DNA from: Sordaria brevicollis
Lineage: Eukaryota; Ascomycota; Sordariomycetes; Sordariales; Sordariaceae
Assembly (NCBI GenBank): GCA_033439795.1
Contig: JAUTDP010000001.1
Location: 4,216,001-4,280,000, forward strand
Direction of reading: 5' to 3'
DNA: 64,000 bases
Part shown: positions 10,213-22,500 of the stretch, piece by piece
How the letters are laid out: each line of letters begins with the position of its first letter
Position numbering within the stretch: the first letter of the stretch is position 1
Notes under the pieces: generated by a model
Told to the model about the DNA's origin: nothing
Database searches by the model: none
What the model saw: the letters and a program-made list of their open reading frames with translations, nothing else
Translations under genes and position numbers: made by a program

Positions 10213-11451
10213 TCATGCTGTTTTCTGCGAGTCGACTTCGCGCATAAGTCGTAGAACGCTGGAAACCAGGTACAAACTTCCAGCAATGACAATCGGTCTG
10301 TCTCCAGCAGACTTGGACGCCCATTCCAGAGCGGCTCGCACATCATCCCCTGAGTCGTATGTGTTTTTGGTATCGACACCATAACAAATTGCCTGATTGA
10401 TCAAAGTAGCCGGATCTTCAGCCTTCACCCACGGCATCCCATCAACTGACCCGAATCGAACGGCCGTGACCTGATCACTTGGCTGGATGTTATGCGACAT
10501 GATGCTGTCCACATCTTTGCCCTTGGAAGCGGCCAGCACCCAAGTGATCGACTGACTTCGTGGGCGGTAGTGTTTGTTGACGTACTCAGCCAAAACTTCG
10601 GCTGACTGGCTATTGTGGGCTCCGTCCAGCAGAGCCTCTTGATGCCGCCCGAGAATGGGGAAGAGATCAATCCTTTGCAGACGACCAGGCCATTGAAGCT
10701 GCTTAACGAGGGGGAGGAGACGGCTCAGCGAGTGATCAAAGTCCGGACAAGCCAGGCGAAAGGCCAACAAGGCGCACGCCAGGTTCTGGACTTGGTGTGG
10801 CTCATAGCCTTCTTCCGTGAGAACTTGGACCAGGGCGGAATCTGATGAGGGGTAGTGCAGCTGTACGCCGCCGACCTCCTTCGCATGATCTTGAATGACT
10901 TTTAAGACCTTGGGCTCGTTACTGTCATCAACGACACAGGGGACGCCAGAGCGGATAATGCCTGCTTTTTGCAGTGCAATCTCCTCGATCGTATCTCCTA
11001 GGAAGGACTGATGGTCGAGACCAATTTTCGCAATGACGGTAACTGATTTTTGCTTCATGATGTTGGTAGCGTCCAGCTTCCCGCCCAGACCAACCTCGAT
11101 CACGCCATACTCAACCTTCAGCCGGTGGAAGATCTCAAAGGCGGTCGCAGCAAGGAGCTCAAACTCGGTGGCCCCAATCTTCTCATCCTGGTCCCGCTGC
11201 TTGACCAAGCCCTCCACCTGACGGAATATCGTCTCGGAGACGGGCTTCTCGTTGATGGTGATGCAGTCCCAGCGGTCGATGAGATGGGGTGAGGTGAACC
11301 TGGCACACGAAACACCGCTAGCATTGAGCATGGCCGAGAGATAGGCACATATTGAGCCCTTGCCGTTGGTGCCGGCAACGTGGATGGCCTGCCATGTCTG
11401 AGGAGTGTGTTGAAGAAGACGCCCGATGCGGGCCAGGCCGAGATCGATCAT
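10213..11451 (-). CDS. fol3: Dihydrofolate synthetase (Mur ligase family)
   Basis: An uninterrupted 412-residue minus-strand ORF. The P-loop GTNGKGS (residues 27-33) has Asn where folylpolyglutamate synthases usually have Lys. With the short N-terminus and the ITINEKPVSE segment, this fits the Fol3-type dihydrofolate synthetase, which joins L-glutamate to 7,8-dihydropteroate with ATP. Other family marks are FTSPHLIDRWD, the carbamylated-lysine and Mg-binding region around YGVIEVGLGGKLDATN, GLDHQSFLGDT, and the C-terminal ligase motifs WPGRLQRI and LLDGAHNSQSAE. The length matches fungal Fol3 proteins. No intron or clear mitochondrial presequence is seen, so one cytosolic product is likely. 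A separate folylpolyglutamate synthase should exist elsewhere in the genome. Confidence 0.9.
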   Translation of the reverse strand: MIDLGLARIGRLLQHTPQTWQAIHVAGTNGKGSICAYLSAMLNASGVSCARFTSPHLIDRWDCITINEKPVSETIFRQVEGLVKQRDQDEKIGATEFELLAATAFEIFHRLKVEYGVIEVGLGGKLDATNIMKQKSVTVIAKIGLDHQSFLGDTIEEIALQKAGIIRSGVPCVVDDSNEPKVLKVIQDHAKEVGGVQLHYPSSDSALVQVLTEEGYEPHQVQNLACALLAFRLACPDFDHSLSRLLPLVKQLQWPGRLQRIDLFPILGRHQEALLDGAHNSQSAEVLAEYVNKHYRPRSQSITWVLAASKGKDVDSIMSHNIQPSDQVTAVRFGSVDGMPWVKAEDPATLINQAICYGVDTKNTYDSGDDVRAALEWASKSAGDRPIVIAGSLYLVSSVLRLMREVDSQKTA

Positions 11452-12375
11452 GGTGGTGGTAGGCTGGTGGTGACCTCACTCCCAGTCATAAAAAAAAGAA
11501 AATTTATATACACAAGGACTTACAGAGTGACGTCTGAAGGGTGATTGGTGGCGATGGGAATCGATGTCACTCTTGGTCCCTTGCCAAGTCTCGTCATCGG
11601 GCACTCTCGAAGCTGATGAAGAGCCAGAAGCTGTGGACACTGAGGCCCGTCATCGGCGGATGCTTATGGCGGGGCGCATCAAGTCGATCGGGCTGCCCTG
11701 CATGGGCAAGGTAAACCCCTGATTCATTTATCACAAGTCAACGGAGTACGCAATTGGTATCTTTCTTTAGTGCATAATTCTGCCGGAGATTTCAAATAGC
11801 TTAAGCCCTGTAGTTGAATAATACTTCTATAACTCGTTTGATATTGTGCCAAGATGTGTTCAGACAGAAATTCTGCGCACACTAAGCCCTATTGCCCCGG
11901 GGATGGAGCATGCTGTGTTGCAACCTGGAGAAGACCCGCCCAGCCGTTTTCATCTCTCCTGCCTGTTCTGCTTGTCAAAACCCCAATCCCCTGGACGCCT
12001 GCAATCCCGTCCCCGACATCTCCCCTTCGCTCGTTCCGATCAAACCAAAACCAGACTGAATCATCCGCTATCCGCTTTCCGCTTTCCACAGCGCAAAACT
12101 GAACCCCACGACTACCGTTATCCTGGGGCAAGGATTCCACTTCCAGAACAGAAGGGCCCCAGGGCGCATTCTTTCATCGCAACATCAAAAATTCCTTAAC
12201 AATTCATTGACAACCCTCCCGCCCATCACCAACGACCAACAAGCTCTCGCTTACCTACTCTACCCGTCACGCTCATTGATATCTTCTTCTTCCCTTGCTT
12301 CCGGCGTCATCCTATTGCTAAACCCCAAGCGGACCGTCTTGTCGCGACGTCGATCGCGACTCAAGCAAACACACC
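11452..12375. promoter_or_regulatory. Divergent promoter, fol3 / hypothetical gene
   Basis: This 924-bp gap lies between two divergent starts. ORFs in it (for example 11846-12199) overlap one another in several frames and have leader-like composition. The A-rich AAAAAAAGAAAATTTATATAC stretch at 11490-11512 lies about 40-60 bp upstream of the fol3 ATG and could be a promoter T/A element on its strand. Nothing else is distinctive. Confidence 0.4.
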
Positions 12376-14096
12376 ATGGGTCTCCGGTAAGAAGAACACT
12401 ATGCGCGTCAGGGCGTCTTGGTTTCGCGTCCGCGCTTATCCCCCTTTGCCATCCGAATCTGGATGTATCCACCTCGATTTCGTCACTTTCATCCGTCACA
12501 CATATACATCGATCGCACGGTGCTTTTCATCAACGCCGATGAAATGCGCCGCGTCAGGGCAAGCGGTTAGACCGATCCAGTCGCATTCCCCTATTCTGCT
12601 CTGTAGGCTTGCGCTGACCGGCCACGTCCTCCCAATCAGATTGTACCAGGCGCCTGTCGAATCCGACATCCAATCGAAATCGGCCGCCGACAAGAGCTCT
12701 ACCGAAGCTCGATCCTCTATTAGACGCAGCCGCCTCCCAACCTCCGAACTACGACAGCAACGCCGACGTCGCCTCGCCGTCACCGCTGCTATCAACAGTG
12801 GTAATGCTGCGGCCGCGGGCGCTAGTTGGCGTTACGACGGCCCCAGACGCCGATCTCCTCCGGCCGAACGGTCAAGCGGCTCCAGCAGCGACAGCAGCAA
12901 CAATGTGGACTCGAATCGCGACACGGCCCGTGACGAGACGGCGGGTGGTATAGCTGGTATGCTCGATGACCAGGTCGTTGCCTTGATTGGCAGGCGGTTG
13001 GCTCACGTGCATTCTATGTCCCAGTATCCGGGCGCCCTAACTGACGACGAGGATTCCCGGCCTGGTTCTCACCTTACCGCGGAACCACCTTTTGCACATA
13101 TGGCCGTTGAGCCTGGCTTTCTCTCACGCAGACCGCCGCAGCCACCGCCCCGGGCTTTAGAATTTTTTACAACGTATCAGCAGGGCCGAGCTGTACCACC
13201 TTACCCGGTATGCACTTGTTCTTTTTCTACGCCCCGTCTGTTTTTCAAAAGTAGGGAAACGAAAACCTAACGCGTAGTAGAGTCGAGAACGCGCAGCTTT
13301 GCGTCGCATCAGAGATCGGGTCACAGATCGGGCCACGGACCGGGCCTCGTTGGGCCTTTGGGGGTACCCTTTACCAAGACCTGAACCAATCTCTGGTCGC
13401 CGTCAAGGTGAGCAGGCACCGTCTGTTGAGACGCCGGAAGTGGATGGTTTAGGAGATCGTAATCGGAGTCTCAGTCCCGAGGACGAACCAGTATGGGACG
13501 TTTTCCCTTACCCAAGGCCTGAAGCGCTCTCTCGTGGCCGCCGAGGTGAGCAGGCACCGTCTGCTGAGACGCCGCAAGGAGATCGCAATCGGAGTCTCAG
13601 TCCCGAGGGTGACCACCACGTATGGGACATTTTCACGACCACCGTAACGCCAGACCCACTAACGCCCAGCGCTGGCTCTTCGTTTGCTTCTGCTGCTGCG
13701 TCCGCGGTTGCCTCACAAAACAATGCAGCAGCGCCCTCGGTTGGGACCTCTATCACGGTCCCCGATGCCCCCGTAGAAGCTGCGGAAGCGGGGGAGCCCC
13801 CGTGTGAGACGGAAGGTGAAGAAAACTCCGACACAGAAGACACGGAAGATAACGAAGACGGGGCAGATTTGAACCCACTTACTCGTTTCCCCCCTAGCTT
13901 GAACAGCATCCGAAGGTCGTATGCGGATGTTACCCGCAGCAACGATAGCAGTGATGATTCTCTGGAGATCTTGGGCGGCATGGGAGGCCTGCAGCGCATC
14001 GTACGCAATCTTGCTACACGCGAGGATGTCCCCGATGAGTGGTGGGCTGAGGCTGGGCTCAGTCGGATGCTTTCACGAGGCGCATCTGGGAATTGA
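12376..14096 (+). CDS. Hypothetical low-complexity protein with internal tandem duplication
   Basis: I infer three exons: 12376-12386, 12640-13207 and 13281-14096, 464 residues. The 11-nt first exon (ATG GGT CTC CG) ends at a GTAAGA donor and joins in phase to give MGLRLYQAPVESD, an opening I associate with a poorly characterised family of Sordariales proteins. Without that exon the frame starts in doubtful sequence (12401). The protein is rich in Ser, Arg, Pro and acidic residues, with RRQRRRRLAV-type basic stretches, and is mostly disordered. It has an NSDTEDTEDNEDGAD acidic block and a C-terminal part (DDSLEILGGMGGLQRIVRNL) ending in EWWAEAGLSRML that may be folded. Residues about 222-268 and 269-311 are a head-to-tail duplication. 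No domain or function can be assigned. The first intron (253 nt) is long for this locus. Confidence 0.65.
13367..13633 (+). repeat. Tandem in-frame duplication (138 + 129 bp) inside a coding exon
   Basis: Two adjacent head-to-tail copies, 13367-13504 and 13505-13633. Both encode the order PRPE, GRR-GEQAPS-ETP, GDRNRSLSPE, VWD-F. Copy 1 has an extra 12 bp (VDGL region) and copy 2 an extra 3 bp; both changes keep the frame. Long stretches are identical at DNA level, for example GGTGAGCAGGCACCGTCTG in both, which points to a fairly recent duplication under reading-frame constraint. Confidence 0.85.
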
Positions 14097-16586
14097 GCGC
14101 TGAAGTCAGTTTGAGTGTCTGCGTGAATGTCTGGACTTGTGGTGTTTGCTCTCCAGAGCGAGCTTGCTTGTGCAGTCAGTGATGCACACTTGCTGCCCGT
14201 TACTCTTTCCTTCTCTCTTTTTTTTCCGGGTTATTTTCTGGCGCATATGGCGAGCGGCGTTGTGGTCTAACTGGTCTCTTGCTTTTCTTTGTGCCCTTTC
14301 TGACCTTATCGTCTTGAATATCATATGACTGGGCATGGTTTTCCTCTTCACTTTTGGCGGACCTGACAAGAGAAATTCATGTAGAGGAAGGTTTGACTGA
14401 AACTTGTTACGACTGGCAGCTGCCCAGCAAGACAGCAGCCTTGACATGGTTTTGCACTGATGTACTATACGATTGCCCGGTATATATCAACCGGAGGCTC
14501 CCTCACGAGCCAGGAAGCAAAACAAGAGAAAAAATGGCATTGAAGCCAAATGAGCAAAGCATAATGGAACGGTAATGGTTGAAGAAGGTCATGCAATTAG
14601 GAAAAATAAAAACAACATCGGATTATGTTACTACCACTTTGTAGAGGTATCCAGATCAAGGGGCTGTGATCACAGTTTTACCTATACTTTTGAATGGTAG
14701 CATAGTGTTTGAAATAGGCAAACGAGCTATAGTACATGGCCGGTACCGAAAATTATAAAACATGGGCAAATGTTCCGGGCTGAAACATTATAAAAGCGTT
14801 TGATCCCAATCGAGACTTTACACAAGTGCCATGTGTATGTTTCCTAGGCGTTGATTTCTCTATGGTAAATCGTTGATGTTAAGAAGACATCCATCCAGAA
14901 GAGGCATGTCGCCATGTCTCGCAATGTACCTCTCTGAATGGCTCTATAAGCCGTACCTCCGCACTACAGCAGCTGCATGCAACTTAGAATTGATGGGTTG
15001 CTAACACTTTCATGCATGCTTTATGAAGCTGCATTAAATGCGTTGCGTGACTGGATAGAAATGCCCACCGCCGGAAGCAGGTGAAAGTGAGTATGAGTAT
15101 CGTCGCATTGGCGCGGGAAGCAAGAGTCGACATGTGGTGTTCATTCATCGAATTCTTGTCACATTCTCAATGTCAAAAGTTTTGTGATAATACCCCATCG
15201 ACCCGTTATAATGTCTAGGCCCACGCTCCAGTTTACCTCTAGCGCATACCAAACAGCCTCCAATGATCCACTCTTTTCAGCTGTTGCAGTGTTTCTCGAG
15301 GCGTCCAAGACAATCCCAGGGCTTCACTCAGCAACATCATCTTTTGTGGATGTGATGTGAATAGATGGGTGTTGCAGCGCAAACCGTCCCATCACGTCTC
15401 CAATGGTAGCCTCGTTGCTTTCCTTTGCTCCTTCTCTTTTTCAACAAATGCCGGATGAACTCGTCATCAAGAACGAAACAAGGATTGGATATCAAGGTAC
15501 CTTCCCCTACAGACTATTTTACCCCGCGGTACGCCAATCTCCAAAGGATCTGACACACGACAACACAAGCGACCAGGACCGGCCAATTCATCCCAACAAC
15601 CACAACGAACAACAAATGCTAACAACACCAAGCATCATCCCAGGCTTTTCACCACCCAGCATCTGGCGTCCAACGGCGACGCCCATGTCCTGGCTTTTCT
15701 CCACCACTTAATCTTCCTGGCCGCCAGCAATAGCACCACCATCCTCGCCTTGTCCCGCTGAACCTTCGGCCTTGTTCTCGGCGCACCTCATTTGTATATC
15801 GATACCTTTCCGCCCACCTTTCGACACACAACTTTTAACGTTTACCCACCAAGACTCGTAGAAGACGAAAAGAAAAAAACGATTTCGACGAAACGCCGGC
15901 CGTTATCGAGCAAGCATCCTCGCTACTTTGTCAAAACATTATTGCTGTACAAGCACTCCGAGTCACCAGCTTTTCATTCCACGGACTTCTTCTTTCCCGT
16001 CGCGCTCTTCAACATTCCATCTTTCAAGCTCCATACCCCACACCACGACGGACCCGATCTTGTTTTCGCAACTCAAGATTTCCGGCGCATCGCGGCTTCA
16101 CGTCCCTTAGCGGGGCACGCCAACAACACCGACAACCCACCCCTCATTCCATACGGTATCCTGGAGCCGGCGACCAACCCGGATCTCCATATTGCAAAGT
16201 CATAACCGTAAAGGAAAGCGGACCCCTTCTCCGTTCCGTGGCTCGAGATTGGGAATGGGAATGAGATACATCACGCTACTATCACCTCGTCGATATCCAC
16301 CAACATATACCAGCTCTCTCAGCAGAAACCCTTGAAACAGACAAGATCAAACAAGTCAGTTGGCCCAGCTTTTCGGCTCACACACTCTGCTCGAACGGAG
16401 GTTCAGCTCCTCGGGGCTCTGTTTGGTCATACGATATATCTGCCCAGCGCGACGGGCAGACGCCCAAACCCTTGGAACAAAATAGGAAACCTCTTTGCTG
16501 AGAAAGAGGGACAACAATAAACAAAAGTGGGGGGAATCTTTGACTGGATCGGTAAAGCCTTCCGTACCGGGGCGGGCACCGAAGGC
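14097..16586. promoter_or_regulatory. Long upstream region and leader of cdc-7
   Basis: A 2.5-kb gap between tandem genes. It holds the 3' flank of the hypothetical gene and an extended promoter and 5' leader for cdc-7. From about 15780 to 16560 the sequence is CT/CA-rich and leader-like, with several short overlapping ORFs in different frames and a few upstream ATGs. Two identical ATTATAAAA strings occur at 14752-14760 and 14787-14795, but no gene starts nearby. I see no protein-coding gene, tRNA or transposon relic. Confidence 0.4.
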
Positions 16587-19500
16587 ATGGCGCCGAACCC
16601 GCCGTCGGGCTCCTCCAACAACAATAACAACAACGAAGGTCGCAGCTCGTACTATGGCGGGAACGGCAAGACGACGGCAGCATCAGCATCAGCATCAGCA
16701 GCAGTCGTGGCTACCAAAATGCCAGGGACACCGCGTCGGGAGGCTACTGGCAGCGGCGGCGGCGGTCATGGCCGAGAAAAGGCTGTTCAGGATCCGGGCC
16801 TGAAGGATTATGTACGTCTTCTTCTCCCCTACGTCCGTCAGTTTCTTGTGTTCGTGAATATGTTTGATGGAAATCGTTGGATGACATGGTGTGTTTGAAC
16901 GGGGTGGTACGGCAGTTAGGTCTTTGTTCCTGAAATATTGACCCCCTTCTGTTCAGTGCAGAAGGGTCATAGTGAGGAGGGCCGGCCCGTTTCTACAATA
17001 TCACATATGATAGATCTCTCGCCAGGCTCAGTGGCTTGCATCGTCTGAGTTTCTTTGTTCAGCAGCACCGGGCATGGAGTTTAAACGACCCCAAACGATA
17101 TATCACACTCAACGCTTTCTTGTGAGACATTTGGCTGACCTATGACCACATGCGTGGGTTTTCTAGCGACTCGGTGACTGCATCGGAAAAGGAGCCTTTG
17201 GGTCGGTCTACAAGGCCTTCAACTGGGGAACTGGCGAGGCCGTGGCTGTCAAACAGATCAAGCTGGTTGATGTGCCAAAAAGCGAGCTGCGGATGATAGA
17301 GGTAAGTTAGATTCGAGAAGTTATGAGAAGTTTCAGGGTGCTTAGCGCTAACATCGCATAGGCCGAAATCGATCTCTTGAAGAACCTTCATGTGAGTCGT
17401 TACAACGACTACCAATGGAGGGAAGGCACTGACAACATCTAGCATGACAATATTGTCAAGTATATCGGCTTTGTGAAAACGGCGGACTGCTTGAATATCA
17501 TCCTAGAGTAAGTGGCTTCTGAGGATTGTGGAAAGAGACCGATAAACACTAACGAGTTGGGCAGGTACTGCGAAAATGGCTCGCTGCATTCGATATGTAA
17601 AGCCTACGGCAAATTTCCGGAAAATCTTGTCGGTGTATACATGACCCAGGTCCTCCAGGGACTGCAGTACTTGCACGACCAGGGTGTCATTCATCGAGAT
17701 ATCAAAGGCGCCAATATCTTAACGACCAAGGATGGCACCGTCAAGTTGGCAGACTTCGGCGTGTCAACCAGCACTCTAGCAGGGCCAGACAAGGAAGCAC
17801 AAGTAGTAGGGACGCCCTACTGGATGGCCCCCGAAATCATCCAGTTATCTGGTGCCACATCTGCTTCGGATATCTGGAGTGTGGGGTGTACGGTTATCGA
17901 GCTCCTGCAAGGAAAGCCTCCATATCACCACTTGGCTGCGATGCCGGCTCTCTTTGCTATTGTTAACGATGACCACCCGCCTCTACCAGAAGGAGTCTCG
18001 CCGGTTCGTACCCATCCTCCTTAGACGATGTATGTACGATTACTGACTACGAAACTAGGCTGCGCGGGATTTCTTGATGCAGTGTTTTCAAAAAGATCCC
18101 AACCTCAGAGTATCCGCGAAAAAGCTCCTGAGGCATTCATGGATCCAAGGCTGCCGGAGGAGTGATGCGCCGATATCAAAAGCACCATCAAACTTTAGCC
18201 AGGCCGTTGAGGAAGTCAAGCAGTGGAACAAGGCGCTCAAGTCATCAGAAGCAAACCCCAGGACATCGATTGGCTCAGATCACGGGCTGCCTTCCACGCA
18301 AAATAGGAATGCCTCTGGTCAGCATCGTCCGAATCTCTCCATTTCCACGAAGGTCCCTCCGCCACAACAGCAAGCGAAACCGAAACCGAGTGCAGAAGCG
18401 TTTAGGTCACCTGGGGAAGAAGCTGATGACGATAACTGGGACAATGATTTTGCCACTGCAATTTCACCTAGTGCGCTCCACCTCCCTCACATCAAAGGGC
18501 AGGACAATTTTGGAGGCCTTCTTTCTAGCGACCGGCTCAAGGCATTTGCGTCTATTGACAGTTCACGAGAAGACACTGAAAACTGGGATGAAGACTTTGG
18601 CGGAGATTTTGAGCAAACGATTCGTCCCTTACCAAAACGGGCAGACAGGGCATTCGATTCAAAGTCTTCTCAGCAAGGACATAGGCGGCAAAGAAGCAGC
18701 AAAACCACGGCTCCAAGCACCTCACAGACTAAGTCGCCTGTGAGGACGCAATTTGGCAACAAGTTTGAACTTCCACCCCGTCCAGAATCAATATATCGTG
18801 AGCAGTCTACCGAGGACTACTCCGATCTCTTTGGCGATACAGACTCGGTGTTCAACAGCCGGCTCAATGTCGCTGTCAAGGTAAAATCTTCTTCCGCCCT
18901 CCATCATTTTTCTTGTCTACTGATCCCTGTTCGCCAATTTGCTGATCCTTTTTGCCTTTGTAGGACGCCCCACAACTGTTTCACCCATCGGATCTCACCA
19001 GTTTACCGCGCTCTACGGCTTCACCTGTCAATGGCAGCAGCATGCGGAGACAGTCGGCTTCCGCGCGGCCACCATCATCAGCTCCTGAGCAGCAGCCCGC
19101 CGCCGTCAGAAGGACAAGGACGACAGTTGAGATCACAAAGTTTGCTGAGGATGAGGGCGATGAGGACTTTTCTGACATTTTTGGGGCCGAGCCGGAGAGC
19201 CTCACGAACAAACCACCAAAAAGCGATGAAGGGTCAGAGGATGGCCAACACCAGCTTATGCTCCTTTCCAAGCTGTCTAACAATTCTTGGCTGGGAGATG
19301 ATGAGGACGAAGATGATCCGTTCGCCATGATGGATCCTGGATGGGATGAGATGGATCTCGAGGCCAATATTGCTCGTGATAGACATGCTAGGCTGGCTGA
19401 GAAGGTGGAAGAGAGGGTGAGGTCTTTGAAGCCGACGGAGAGCGAGGATATACTTGCTGATTTGGCTGAGGACTTGGTAAGTTCTTTTCCTGCGTTTGTC

Positions 19501-22500
19501 TATCTGAGATCTTGAGACGGAATATGGCTAACAGGTCCATGTGTGGTTACAGCTCGCCCTACTATGGGAGAACACCGAGGTCAAGGATCTCATCATTAGT
19601 GCACATGGGTTGCTACCGATCCTGGAAATCTTGGAGCCCTGTACGGTGAAGAGTCGTCAGCATATGATCTTGCAGCTGCTGAAGATCGTCAATGCGGTTT
19701 GTCTTCCATATCGGTGTAAACCTTTGGCAAGCTGCGAATATCCAGATTACTGACTAGAAATAGATCATCCTAGATGACGTCGAGCTGCAAGAGAACTTGT
19801 GCTTCGTGGGTGGTATTCCCATCATCACCAAGTTCGCTGCTCGGCAGTATTCAAACGAGATTCGTCTGGAAGCCGCGGCCTTTGTTCGGCAAATGTACCA
19901 AACTTCTACTTTGACTCTTCAGATGTTCGTCAGCGCAGGTGGTCTCAACGTCTTGGTAGAGTTCCTGGATGAGGACTATGACATGTCGCCAGACCTTGTC
20001 CTTATTGGTGTGAATGGCATTTGGAACGTCTTTGAGCTTCAGGTAGGACCTGCCCGGAAACACTTAGCAAGGACTTCAGCTAACGTTTAATCAGGGCCCG
20101 ACCCCGAAGAACGACTTCTGCCGCATATTCTCGCGGAGCAAAATCTTGGACCCATTGGCGGCAGTCCTGCATAAGGTTTTGGATGAAGATGACAGAGATG
20201 AGCTGTCGGAGCTGATCGAAGCTCGTATCGTCAACATCTTCTATCTTTTCTCGCAAGCTGAGAACTATGTGAAGGAAGTTGTTGCGGAGCGGTTTGTACT
20301 GAAGAGTATGTGTCCCTTATCACTTAGGTGCGGGGTAAGATGCTGACAATGACGATCACAGCTGTCCTAAAGGACCTCAGGCGAATGACACCTGCGCATC
20401 AGATCACCATGCTCAAGTTCATCAAGAACCTGTCCATGTTGTCAACAACACTGGAGTCACTGCATTCTGCTGATGCGATCGACTACTTGATCGATGTGCT
20501 CAGCAACTCGATGAAGAGAGGGCAACAACATTTCCGCGAGATCTCCAACCAAGTCCTCAACACCATGTTCAACCTCTGCCGACTCAGCAAGGAGCGACAA
20601 GAGTATGCTGCCAGTAATGGTATCATTCCACTGTTGCTGAAGATCATGAAGACCGATCGCCCACCGAAGGAATTTGTTCTGCCCATTCTCTGCGACATGG
20701 CCCACTCGGGTAGCAAGGGCAGAAGATACCTGTGGCAGAACAATGGGCTGGAGTTTTATGTTTCGCTCTTGGCAGATCAGTACTGGCAAGTCACCGCGCT
20801 GGATGCCATCTTTGTTTGGCTCGAAAAGGAAACGGCCAAGGTCGAACATCATTTGCTTGAGGGCAACTTCACCGCGGCCATCACGTCTTGTTTCAACACT
20901 AACAAAGCAAATGCTTTCGACGCCAATCTGCTCGAACCCCTGCTCAAGCTTGTTCGACTTAGTCCCTCCGTGGCAGCATCACTCGCCAAAGCGGAGATGT
21001 ACGCTGGCATCGCCCAGAAGCTGAGCCACAAGAAGGCCGTCGTCCGCCTCAACTTGCTCCGTCTCGTGCGTAGCATCATGGACGGTTGCGAAGCCAATAA
21101 TACACCAATGGCGACAATGGCCACTTCCACTGCTGGTCGTGCGCTTCGTGTTCTCTTTGACGATATTCAGATACTGGCAGATAAGGATCCAGCAGTGCTG
21201 GTGCGCAACCTGGCATCGGAGATCGTTAGAAGCCGTATCGACATCGATCTACAGCACGATGCAGCAGCCTTGAGCGGTCTGAACCTGGGGCCTGGGCCCT
21301 CAGCCATTGCCAACCCCCTCAATAACCTAAATTCAGGACCACGCTCGCGGTCAGGCCCCAGGCGCAATACTAGTTATACACCGCCTGGCCTACACAACAG
21401 CATGTCCATGCCACCCACACCGACACACGGCCATCGTGCCTCGCACTCGTCTTCAGCTGCCTACATCGAAGTAGCCTCGACGCCGAAACGATCTGGTATC
21501 TCTTTGGCTCAGGAACGTGAGGGGATGTTCCGGCCACACAGTAGAGATGGCGGCAACGTTCCGCTCATCAACATTCCGCGTCGAGTAAGCCAAGACACCT
21601 CAGCCGGCACCACCTCCTCCGGTTCATCTCTAGGCTCAGCCGCCGGCGGTATAGGCACGCCCTCAAGGATGCGACTTCCCCGCATGTCCATGACGCAGTA
21701 TAGTTCTCCTAGACCGAGTCTATCCTCCGCTGCCACGGCACCGGGGGCAGTTTCAGCCACGGGCATGGGTATATCGGGTATAGCGAGCAGCCGTGCCGAG
21801 ATGCGTGAGCGCGAGCGGAGCGATAGCGCAATGAGCAATTACCACAAGGAAAACTACGGAGGGCGAATAAGATCCGGGTCCTCGGTTGCCGGTCCCGAGG
21901 CTAGGATAGCAGGGAACGGGTTATACTCGGTTTCGCCGACGGGAAGCGCGGTGAGCTTGAGTAGTAGTTTTCAGGGTAGTGGAAGCATTCCTGAAGGTGG
22001 GAACGGAATGTTCTCGCGCAGCTACGGAGCGAGAGAGTCTTCTTTCTCGGCCACGGGAGGCGGGAGCGCCGCTGGGAATGCCAAGCGGAGAAGTCGTGCG
22101 CCTAGTTCGGATATGAGGTGGTCGTAGGATGGCCATCCTCTGCCGGGTGATAGGCGGACTGACACTGATGCTGGTGTTGGCGGTAGTGGTGGTGATGTTG
22201 AGAGCCGTCGTCCGAGAAGTGCGAGGGAAGCTGGAGCTGGAAGTGAGACGGTAGCATCTACGGCGCCGAGTACGCCCACCACTACCACAGGTGGGAGAGT
22301 TATGGGTGGGAAGGGGCTGGAGGTGCCTCTTAGTGCTTGTGGGAGGAAAACTGGCACTTCTACCAAGGAGGGTGGTTTGACCCGTCCTAATTCTTCAGGT
22401 GCTGCCCGGCCTAGCTCTTCGGGCGCTGGTATGGGGAGTGGTGATGTTCGGCATGGAATTGACCATGGCCTTGAAAACGGAAATGGAGACGGCCAAGCAA

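Noticed and set aside
14106..14447. 113-codon basic minus-strand ORF after the hypothetical gene
   Set aside because: Lys/Arg content comes from a CT-rich 3' flank; no conservation cue or splice extension.
14752..14795. Two ATTATAAAA strings considered as TATA boxes
   Set aside because: No gene start lies within promoter distance on either strand; cdc-7 begins 1.8 kb further on.
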